A program made the translations under genes and the position numbers. A stretch of DNA of 25,732 nt from Nemertoderma westbladi (taxonomy: Eukaryota > Xenacoelomorpha > Nemertodermatida > Nemertodermatidae), in assembly GCA_032718475.1 (NCBI GenBank), contig JAUCBJ010008540.1, forward strand, positions 1 to 25,732, given 5' to 3'. The first letter of the stretch is position 1, and each line of letters starts with the position of its first letter. The notes beneath the pieces are model-generated. The model was not told the origin of the DNA. It saw only the letters and a program-made list of their open reading frames with translations, and searched no databases. This document shows positions 6,922 through 18,900 of this stretch, one piece after another.

Positions 6922-9900
6922 GTAAGTATCGGTACCGGTATCTAAGTATCGGTACCGGTATCAAAGTATCGGTACCGGTATCAAAGTATCGGTGCCGGTA
7001 CCGGTATCAAAGTATCGGTATCAAAGTATCGGTACCGGTATCAAAGTATCGGTACCGGTACCGGTATCAAAGTATCGGTACCGGTACCGGTATCAAAGTA
7101 TCGGTACCGGTATCAAAGTATCGGTACCGGTATCAAAGTATCGGTACCGGTATCAAAGTATCGGTACCGATATCAAAGTATCGGTAGCGGTATCAAAGTA
7201 TCGGTACCGGTATCAAAGTATCAGTACCGGTATCAAAGTATCGGTACCGGTATCAAAGTATCGGTACCGGTATCAAAGTATCGGTACCGGTATCAACGTA
7301 TCGGTACCGGTATCAAAGTATCGGTATAGGTATCAAAGTATATATCTATCTAAAGGATGCTACATTTTAAGGATTAATAATAATACCATTACATATTGTA
7401 CGGTGTGCAATAATCATTGATGAAGTAACGGAAGCAAAAAATAAAGAAATTTCTTAGTTTCATGTGATTATTTATTTTATCCATGCAGGAGGTTTGAAGG
7501 CCGTGAGCTGCGTCAAAGTCTGAAACACCGGTTAACCTACAACCAGCAAGTTTACGGTCTAACTATAACGGAATGCGACCTAACTGACCAAGGAGAATAC
7601 TTGTGTCACGCCGTGAATTCATATGGAGACAGAAGCGCAACATCGAGGGTTGTGATACGAGGTTAGTTTGAACTGAGACTTTTCTTACATTTAAAATTAT
7701 TGATACTTTCTGATCAAGTGATTTGAAGGCCTACTTGTAGCTTCATATCACATCCCCGGAATTTATTTGTTTCTAGAACTGACAGCTGAGCAGCGCGCCG
7801 ATCGTGTCAAATATGGATATTCGGCATTTTATCGTGGTTTCCATGGTGGCGAGGATGTGGCCAGACATATATCATCGGAGACACCTGCACCAAGTTACGA
7901 GTCAACAGCACCAACCACTCCCACAGTGTAAGTATAACCACCCCCACAGTGTAACTTTAACCAACCCCACAATGTAAGTTTAACCACTCTCCTAGTGTAA
8001 GTATAACCACCCAACAGTGTAAGTATAACCACCCAACAGTGGAAGTATAACCACCCCCACAGTGTAAGTAAAAACCACCTCCACAATGTAAGTATAACCA
8101 CATCCACAATGTAAGTATAACCACTCACTCCCCTTGTGTAAGCATAACCACTCCCGCAGTGTAAGTATGACCACCCCCACAGTGTAAGTCTAACCACTCC
8201 CCTAGTGTAAGTATAACCACTCCCCTAGTGTAGTATAACCACTCACCTTGTGTAAGCATAACCACTCCTGCAGTGTAAGTATAACCACTCCCACAGTTTA
8301 AGTATAACCACTCCCCTAGTCTTAGTATGACCAACCGCATAGTGTAAGTTTAACCACTCCCACAGTGTAAGTATAGCCACTCCCACAGTGTAAGTATAAC
8401 CAAACCCACATTGTAAGTATAACCACTCCCACAGTTTAAGTATAACAACTCCCGCAGTGTAAGTATAACCACCCCCACAGTGTAAGTATAACCCCTCCCG
8501 CAGTGTAAGTATAACCACTCCCACAGTTTAAGTATAACAACTCCCGCAGTGTAAGTATAACCACTCCCACAGTGTAAGTATAACCACTCCCGCAGTGTAA
8601 GTATAACCACTCCCACAGTGTAAGTATAACCACTCCCGCAGTGTAAGTATAACCACTCCCACAGTTTAAGTATAACCACTCCCCTAGTCTTAGTATGACC
8701 AACCGCATAGTGTAAGTTTAACCACTCCCACAGTGTAAGTATAGCCACTCCCACAGTGTAAGTATAACCAAACCCACATTGTAAGTATAACCACTCCCAC
8801 AGTGTAAGTATAACCACTCCCGCAGTGTAAGTATAACCACTCCCACAGTTTAAGTATAACAACTCCCGCAGTGTAAGTATAACCACTCCCACAGTGTAAG
8901 TATAACCACTCCCGCAGTGTAAGTATAACCACTCCCACAGTTTAAGTATAACAACTCCCGCAGTGTAAGCATAACCACTCCCGCAGTGTAAGTATAACCA
9001 CTCCCACAGTGTAAGTATAACCACTCCCGCAGTGTAAGTATAACCACTCCCACAGTTTAAGTATAACAACCCCCGCAGTTTAAGTATAACCACTACCACA
9101 GTGTAAGTATAACCACTCCCGCAGTGTAAGTATAACCACTCCCACAGTGTAAGTATAACAACTCCCGCAGTGCAAGTATAACCACTCCCACAGTGTAAGT
9201 ATAACAACTCCCGCAGTGTAAGTATAACCACTCCCACAATGTAAGTATAACCACTCCCGCAGTGTAAGTATAACCACTCCCACAGTTTAAGTATAACAAC
9301 TCCCGCAGTGTAAGCATAACCACTCCCACAGTGTAAGTATAACCACTCCCACAGTGTAAGTATAACCACTCCCGCAGTGTAAGTATAACCACTCCCACAG
9401 TTTAAGTATAACAACTCCCGCAGTGTAAGCATAACCACTCCCGCAGTGTAAGTATAACCACTCCCACAGTGTAAGTATAACCACTCCCGCTACTACTACT
9501 AGGTCGAGCGAACTCGGACAGTGGAAATGAGATCCTTCCAGGCTTCCCGATTCTCCATAGTTGTCGCAATTTCGTTTCTCCCAAGTTCAGTATCCCTTTC
9601 AAGTTGATCTATATATGTTATGGCAGGTCGTCCACGACTACGCTTTCCATGGGTTGGTTGCCAGAGAAGTAGATCTGGTATGACCTCGTCTTTACTTCGC
9701 CAGCAGTGCCCACTGAATCTTAATCTGCGTTCACGGAGGGTGGTTGATACAGGTGGTATTGTACCATAAAGCTCGGCGTTTGTCATGTGTTGTCTCCAGC
9801 TGATGTTTAGGGCTGCCCTTAGTAGTCTTGTGTAGCAACCATCAATTCGTTGTTCAAGTGATTTAGTCAGTGTCCAGGTCTCACCCCCGTATAAAAATAC

Positions 9901-12900
9901 ACTTTCCACTGTGGCTCGAAAGAACTTAGTCTTCAGGTGCCTGGAGAGATCTGATTTCCAGATGGTATCCATTTTTGATAGAGCTACCCAAGCCTTTGCT
10001 TTCCTAACTTCTATGTCCTTTTTGCTACTCTCTATCCATGATCCAAGGTACTGGAAGTCATCGACCTTCCTTAGTTGATTATTATCAATGGTTGTCAAGT
10101 TTCCATCAACATTAAAGGTCATGAATTCGGTCTTGGTAGCATTTATATGCAATCCAACCTCCTTAGCAGCCCTCTCCACTTTATTTAGTAGAAGCTGTGC
10201 ATCTGCTAGCGTATTAGAGAGCAGGGCGATGTCATCCGCAAAGTCGGTGTCTGTGACTGTAGTTGCCGGATATCTACTACTTCTGCGTTCTTGAAGTGTG
10301 AATCCCAGATCTTCACCCTTTGTGGCCGTCCTCATTGCGTAATCCAGCACAATTACAAATAGTAATGGTGCTAATGTGTCACCTTGCAGTACGCCAGCCA
10401 GGATTGAGAAAAACTCAGTTTCACCATCTGGTGAGAGTACCTGCGCTTCTGTGTCACAATATAACAATCCAATGCCAGCAACAATTACTTCTGGTATTCC
10501 ATAAGCTCTTAGGATTTCAAGCATTTTACCTCTATGGATGGAGTCGAATGCCTTCTTGAAGTCCACAAAAGTCATGACTGCGGGGAGATTCTTTGACTTA
10601 ATTCCTTCAATCAGTCTCCGTAGTGCAAGTATCTGAGCTATTGTTGATCTACTTGGTCGAAATCCGTTTTGGCTCTTACGCAGTAGTTTCTCTATGTGAG
10701 GCCTAATCCTATATAGAATCATTTTATTGTATATTTTGGCAGCTACCACAAGCAGACAGATCCCACGATAGTTTGTTGGTATGCCGAGGTCTCCTTTCTT
10801 GGGGAGAGGCTTTAGTTGACCTTTAGTCCAAATTGGTGGTGGCTTTTCCCCTTTTAACATCCGGTTGCAAACATTCAATAATGGTCTATTTAGCACTCCG
10901 GTTTTCCATACCTCCGCTGGGATTTCATCTAATCCACTCGCTTTATTATTGGACATGCTTTTAATGCTTCTTTGGAGTTCGGCAGGAGTGAAGTCCCCTG
11001 TTTCTATAGGTAGTGTCTTGTCATATATTTTCCTTGTAGGGCTGACCTCGATTTTTGGTGGCTGCCCAAGCAAGTTGCTGAAGTGATTTTTCCACTTCCC
11101 AACACGTTCTTCAGGACTATCGGCTTTGAGGCGCCCCTTTGTACCGCAGTGTAAGTATAACCACTCCCGCAGTGTAAGTATAACCACTCCCACAGTGTAA
11201 GTATAACAACTCCCGCAGTGTAAGTATAACCACTCCCACAGTGTAAGTATAACCACTCCCGCAGTGTAAGTATAACCACTCCCACAGTTTAAGTATAACA
11301 ACTCCCGCAGTGTAAGCATAACCACTCCCGCAGTGTAAGTATAACCACTCCCACAGTGTAAGTATAACCACTCCCGCAGTGTAAGTATAACCACTCCCAC
11401 AGTGTAAGTATAACCACTCCCGCAGTGTAAGTATAACCACTCCCACAGTGTAAGTATAACCACTCCCGCAGTGTAAGTATAACCACTCCCACAGTGTAAG
11501 TATAACCACTCCCACAGTGTAAGTTTAACCACTCCCCTAGTGTAAGTATAACCACTCCCGCAGTGTAAGTATAACCACTCCCACAGTGTAAGTATAACCA
11601 CTCCCGCAGTGTAAGTATAACCACTCCCACAGTGTAAGTATAACCACTCCCGCAGTGTAAGTATAACCACTCCCACAGTGTAAGTATAACCACTCCCGCA
11701 GTGTAAGTATAACCACTCCCACAGTGTAAGTATAACCACTCCCACAGTGTAAGTTTAACCACTCCCCTAGTGTAAGTATAACCACTCCCGCAGTGTAAGT
11801 ATAACCACTCCCACAGTGTAAGTATAACCACTCCCGCAGTGTAAGTATAACCACTCAATAAAAATTAATCCCTCTCCAGGGGAAATTCGACGCAAATAAC
11901 AGCTGATTATTCCTATAACCACTCCCGCAGTGTAAGTATAACCACTCCCGCAGTGTTAGTATAACCACTCCCGCAGTGTAAGTATAACCACTCCCACAGT
12001 GTAAGATTAACCACACCCCTTGTGTAAGTATAACCACTCCCACCTTGCAAGTTTAACCAACCCAACAGTGTAAGTATAACCACTCCCACAGTGTAAGTTT
12101 AACCACTCCCACAGTGTAAGTATAACCACTCCCACAGTGTAAGTTTAATCGCTCTCACAGTGTAAGTATAACCACTCCCACAGTGTAAGTTTAACCACAC
12201 CCCTTGTGTAAGTATAACCACTCCCACAGTGCAAGTTTAACCAACCCAACAGTGTAAGTATAACCACACCCACAGTGTAAGTTTAACCACTCCCACAGTG
12301 TAAGTATAACCACTCCCACAGTGTAAGTTTAACCGCTCCCACAGTGTAAGTTTAATCGCTCTCACAGTGTAAGTATAACTTGTTACTGGAGTTCTCGTGT
12401 GTCTCACGTTGTTTTTATTGTTCCTAGCGTCGGAAAGACTACTAGATACGACTCTGAGCCGCAATTCAACGTGAAACTAAAAGACAAGGAAGCGGAGATG
12501 GGAGACAAAGTTCGTCTGAGTTGTAGCGTAACGGGCACGCCAGAGCCAGTGGTGGAATGGACGAGAGACGGCAAAGTGTTGGTTGACCGGCAAGGATGTA
12601 GTATACGGTGAGTGTAGCGGCATATGGTTGGGGTAGCCGGGGTTAGATACAAACAGGATGTAATAACTTTATTACCTCGGATTAATATAATATGTACATT
12701 ATCTAACTGGTCCACATAAATGACCCCCACCAGACAGGTTAACGAACAATACGTCTATAAAACATTTATGTAATGTAACCAATACATAGATCATTGAGAC
12801 ATAACATAGCTCATTAAGACATAACATAGCTCATTAAGACATAACATAGCTCATTAAGACAATAACTCTGTAATACAATACATAGCTCATTAACACAATT

Positions 12901-15900
12901 AGCGAATAAAATAATAACTTAATTACTTCACTCCTACAGCTCAAGGGGTGATAAGTAGCACTTTAACTGAAACAATACCCTATCCGTATCCCGTAAATTG
13001 TTTTCCAAACTGAGTTATTATAATATTTATTAAAGAGATATCAATAAAGCCGCTGGAGCCTAAAGACAAATGCTAGATAATGCTAATAATATAAACTTAG
13101 AACAAAGGCGTAACAAAAATATCGAAAGTTGGACTTGTAAAAACATTGGCAAGAGAACATAACGGAAGCGCTAAACAACAATGTTTAATATATTAATTAA
13201 TGGGATTAGAACCAGGAAACAAACTAATATACCGAAACAGGTTATACGATTACTTTGGCACCATGGCCAACAGCATGGGGTTTATATTTTTAGTTAAACT
13301 TCTTTCATATTTAACACTGTTAAATGTTGGTAATACATATAATTAAAAAAATAACACATCAATAATTTAAGAAGACACTAGTGAGACAAAAGTAACTAAA
13401 TAACGAATAATTGTTATTATCATTGGAGGTATTGGAATATAGTATCGTTATCCAGGTACCTTGACCCCCCCCCCCCCCCCAAATGTTTCTACAAATCTTA
13501 ATCTTTTTATTTTGCTTTCTTTCAAAAAGGTGTCTCCGTCTATATTTTTCCAGTTACACCGCAGTTATTCTTCGACCTTATAGAGTTGGTACCAATAGAA
13601 AGCTGACCTTGCTAGGATTCCAAATATATAAAAAAATAAAATTTGGTTGGGAAATAGCTGACATATTGAGACAGGCGGGGAAACTGGACGCAAAACCCGC
13701 CTTGGCGAATTAATATCCCGCATCAATGTTAAATTCTCAATTAAGGGAAAGGAGCAGGTTACAGTGGCACGTTATTTTAACCAAAACAATAAACTAAACA
13801 CAATTCAACAGGTTACAGTTTTATTTTAGAGAATAATCAGCTGTTATTTACGTGGAATTTCCCCTATTGGAGAGGGATGAATTTTTATTACGTCCAGTTT
13901 CCCCCCTTATCTGGATATATTGACGTTCGAATGTTGCATCTATTTGCTTCCCCTGCAGGCCATTTATTCTATTTAATAAATACATCATATTCTGGAACAT
14001 TTTGTTTATCCCATATACGTAGCTGGGCAACAATAGCTCTTTAATCACAATATTACGTAGCTATTCGAATACATTAGAAAAATGTTCCAGAATATGGTGT
14101 ATTTATTAAATAGCCTTGCGTTGATGTAAATACATGTAACTTTCGAATGACCATATCTCAGCTGTTTCCCAGCTCTCAGGCACCGGTACTCGAATAACGA
14201 CACTATATTCCAGGAAATGTGTACACTAAGTATACGTGGGGCGAGCCATAACACAAGTAACCCAACATTAGCGTACGGCTATCATTATCAATATTTATGA
14301 TGTCTATATTTTCTCGTCGTCACTAAATTGATTTAATTCTACTTACCTTACCATTCTATGATATGTACCGGAATTATTCACTTCACTTCATTCTCTAGCG
14401 TACCTTTCGTAGAAAAAGCGCGCAATTTTCAAATATAACGATTAATTTTTCGCAGCTTTTCGGCCTTAGCATCGGTCTCTCGTAGCAATGCAGCGTAGCA
14501 GTTAATATATTGGCAAAGCCAAAATATTAAATATATTTGTAAATATTTCGATTATCTTCCGACATACTCAATGTTATTTAATTTTTACGGTTAATCCTCG
14601 ATGTACTTAAACTATCACTACCATAATATCTAAAATATTCGTTGTATTAAAGGCATTGTGGTTTACGGATAATAAATAAAACCCGCCACCATTTGTAAGT
14701 AATGAGATTATTTATACCACCGAGGCAGGAAAGCAATCCTTGGGGTATATCAATTAATAAATAATCATAGAGAAGGTACAGGAGCGAATAAATTAATAAA
14801 TATTGTGATTCGCGTTAATACCGGTAGTACAACTACAACAGGTCTGTAGACAAAGACAACACAGCCACATAGAAACTAACCCTTGATAATCATAAATTAA
14901 ACATAGACAGGAGGGATTACTGACGCAAATTCTTCCTTGGCGATATTACCAATTAAGGGGAAGGAGCAGGTTACAGTGGCATGTTATTCTAACCAAATCA
15001 ATAAATTAAAATCAATATATATAGAAAGTTAAGTTAAATTTTTACTCGCAATCAGCTGTTATTTGCGTCGATTTTCCCATAATGGAGGTGGTTCTATTTG
15101 ATTGCGTCAAGAAATCCGACTATCTGATTAAAAACAAAAGCTAGAAAGTCAAATTAAATAATATTATATTTCGGGTCACTTAAAACAAATAAATCAACGC
15201 GAACAATTAATACGGGGGGGGGGGGGGGGGGGGGGGTGGGGGGGTGGGGGGTGCGGGGGGGGGGGGGGGGGAGGGGTCAGTAGGTAGGTCGTTGGTACTC
15301 TGGTGGCGACTGCGTGGGATCGGCCTGGAACGGCGGAGTTTGGTAGGAGTCGGTGCCGGGTTGGCCCGCGTACGGGGCGACGTCGTCGTCCTGGCCGGGG
15401 GCGTCGTAGCCGCCGGCCCCCGCCGGGGCGAACATGTGTCGGGAACACTGGCGATACCGGAGCACCGCCAACACCGTGAGAGCCACCCAGGTAAACACGC
15501 TGAAGAAGGCGAACGCGATGGCGGCCTGTACGTCGTTCACTAGAACACCGCCGGCGATTATCGTGGTTTTACGCCATTGGTCCGCCATCGAGCAGAAAGC
15601 AACGAACCACATAAACGACCAAAATCCTGAGAAACCAATGTCGACGATAAGAATGTATTGTCGCCATTGGAGGTTGGTGAGTGTGTCGAATAACGCGTCG
15701 CTAATTAGCATGGCGATAAGGCCGAGGAATGCGATGACACCAACCCCGACGCCAAGGTTACAGGTGTTGGCATTACCGTTGTATCCGCAGCTACTACCGG
15801 TAGGGAATGTAACCCACGCGCCCGCTGATATGCACCCGAACACGACTATACTGAATAGTAAACTGATAATGCGAAGTATAACTTCCGGTTTCTTTAAATA

Positions 15901-18900
15901 AGTACTTACATCGAAACTGTTGGTTGCCATGGGGCTGTTAGACCGATTTCCGCTGAATATTGATCCGTCGCCGTATGGTGTACCGTCACTTCGCATCATA
16001 GCCTATAGGACTGTAGGATAGGCCTACTGATCAGCTGATAGAGCTATAAAGCCTACCCTACTACCCTACCTACCCTATTGCAGTATTGGCTGATTGCCCT
16101 ACCCAGTAACCACCACTTTACCAGCGCGAATGTCACTATTGGGGTACCGGTACCACTATATCTGTCAGTCTGTATATGGAATATTGACAAAAAGCGCGCC
16201 ACACGGGTTATGGTTAAAAGCGCGCCGGCCATGACATCCAATTCGCGCCAACCATTCAGGCATTCTGCCATTGACCGTGAAATTGTTCAATTATCTGATT
16301 AGGCTATTGTAATCATTTATCAGTTTATACTGCAATCTGGCAATAGGCAGTTGATAGTATTTGAACATTAAAATGCGAGCGTAGCGAGCAAGGAAATTTT
16401 GAAGAAATGTAAACATTATCATGAATATAATACTGTAATACAGTTGTAATACTGAAATAGTCAGATACGGTAGTAGATCAAACGACTGTTTTCTGGTTTT
16501 TAAATACAGATGTGATTAAATTGCGAGGGTGGCGAACAATAAAATTTTGTAATTGTTGTAATGGGGATATGTTGCCAGTGCTGCTACTACTGTACATGAC
16601 AGCATGGCATCCATATGTCATATGTGCGCCAGGATCCTCAATGCGCGCCACACGCCCATGTTGCTACGCGCCAGGCTGCCAGGATCTTAAATGCGCGCCA
16701 CACATGTCAGCATGTTGAGCAAACTCTACATAAATTCTAACCTAGCCGGTACCCGGTACTGCGGTAACTACAAATTCAATACAAAATACAGTCAGACAGT
16801 AGTATTCCAGTATTCCTGTATTCCATTCCAGTATTCAGGTATTTACAGATTTACAGTAGGCCTTGGCCTAAGTCATAATAATATACCGTAATAAATTTAA
16901 CGGAATTTCAGATACCGGTAGGCCTACACCTACCTACTATCAGACTATTCAGCTATTGCCGGCATAAGGCCCTAAGCTGCTAAGGGCCGATAATTTTTAA
17001 TGAGGGTTTAGGCCTGACCAACTACAGAACTAACCATAACCCAGAAACTAAAATAATAAACCAAATACAGAAATATGGCCTAGAGCAGTATAGAAACAAC
17101 GTACCGGCATGACCGGTATAGGCAGATAGGCCTACTGGGCTACCGGTACTCCTGTACTCCTTACTCAGTTACTACAACTAGCAGACAAGACTGGCAGTCA
17201 GGCAGTGGTACATGGTACGTGGTACAGTCAGACAGTCTGACAGTGGCAGAGTGGTACCTGACGCTGACAGCCTGACTACAATTTCAGTCTGATCTGATAA
17301 GCCATTAAGCTGGTAGGCCTACAGCTACCAAGCTAAATGATTAGGCCTACTCAGTTACTGGATTACGAAATATTATCGTAAGCCAGCACTCAGCAGTGGC
17401 AGTGCAGCAGAGCCCAGGGCCAGGACAGCAGGAGCCAGAGTCACATAGCATTTTTACTTTACTTAGGCCTATACTGTTCGAGACAACTGTGGACTGCTGG
17501 GAACTGAGTGTATGTCCGTCCAGATACCACCCTGACCCTGACCGCTTGTCTTGAATGTCAGTATGTTGTACTGCTGTACTGCTGTACCAATACAGCAATA
17601 GACGATACCGGTAGGCGGTACCTCCCACATCGATAGATCAACAGAACTGTGTACCGATACAGGGATACTGATACAGCATCAGCATACAGGGAAAGGCGAT
17701 ACCTCGAAATATGGACTTCTAGAATATTAATTTATACCAGGACTGGAAACTGTTTATTCGGAAATACCAGTTGAGGCCTACTTTCTGATTTTTGCTAACA
17801 GTTATTTATTTTAGGAGTCATCATATCTAAACCGCTACCATTTGAGTTTTTCTGAACGTATTTTAATAATTTATGTTGTATTAGATGCGCAGATTTCTCA
17901 GCTTTACTTTATGTATTTATATAAAATAACCCTTATATCTGTTAATAATAATAATAATAAAAAAATCAATTTATATAGCGCCAAATTTACATGGGAATAC
18001 TATAAGGCGCTGAAACAACAGTATCGTTCACATTACGTAGTCAAACACCTTAGAATAAAATAAACTATATCTAAAATTGGGAAAAACAAGGTAAAAAATT
18101 GTGTTAAAATATTCGGTTCAGTTAAAACAATTTCGAATTCAGTTAAAACAATCTCTGGTCTGATACAATACGATAATATAATAAATCGTGAGTACCAGTT
18201 AAATTACTGGGAGCAAAACAAGAGATAGGAGTAGCGCCCATCCCTATCTTCGGGTCTAGCAGATAGGGGTAGCGCCCATCCCTATCTTCGGGTAGCAGAT
18301 AGGAGTAGCGCCCACCCATAGCTTCGGGTAGCAGATAGGAGTAGCGCCCATCCCTATCTTCGGGTAGCAGATAGGAGTAGCGCCCACCCATAGCTTCGGG
18401 TAGCAGATAGGAGTAGCGCCCATCCCTATCTTCGGGTCTAGCAGATAGGAGTAGCGCCCATCCCTATCTTCGGGTCTAGCAGATAGGAGTAGCGCCCATC
18501 CCTATCTTCGGGTAGCAGATAGGAGTAGCGCCCACCCCTACCTTCGGGTAGCAGATAGGAGTAGCGCCCACCTCTACCTTCGGGTAGCAGATAGGAGTAG
18601 CGCCCAGCCCTACCTTCGGGTAGCAGATATATGAGTAGCGCCCACCCCTACCTTCGGGTAGCAGTTAGGAGTAGCGCCCACCCCTAACTTCGGGTAGCAG
18701 TTAGGAGTAGCGCCCACCCCTAACTTCGGGTAGCAGATAGGAGTAGAGCCCACCCCTACCTTCGGGTAGCAGATAGGAGTAGCGCCCACCCCTAACTTCG
18801 GGTAGCAGTTAGGAGTAGCGCCCACCCCTAACTTCGGGTAGCAGTTAGGAGTAGCGCCCAGCCCTACCTTCGGGTAGCAGATATATGAGTAGCGCCCACC

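Noticed and set aside
6992-7420. A 142-residue YRYQSIGTGIKVSVP repeat protein
   Set aside because: It is a translation of the 20-bp intronic array between two well-supported exons.
9499-11745. A single 748-residue protein joining repeat peptide and reverse transcriptase
   Set aside because: The N-terminal part is antisense minisatellite outside the LINE. Only 9499-11143 is element sequence.
7895-12043. Many minus-strand open frames of VVILTLREWLYLHCGSGYTYT type
   Set aside because: They are translations of the 23-bp minisatellite, which lacks minus-strand stops. The same peptide appears in all frames.
7913-12379. CRISPR array
   Set aside because: Units are head to tail with no unique spacers, and the context is a spliced animal gene. 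The same holds for the 36-bp and 32-bp arrays.
13483-13713. A 76-residue plus-strand frame
   Set aside because: It runs into the MITE terminus at 13669 and shows no domain or splice support.
15434-15901. A 155-residue plus-strand frame
   Set aside because: Antisense shadow of synaptogyrin, which has clear family blocks on the other strand.
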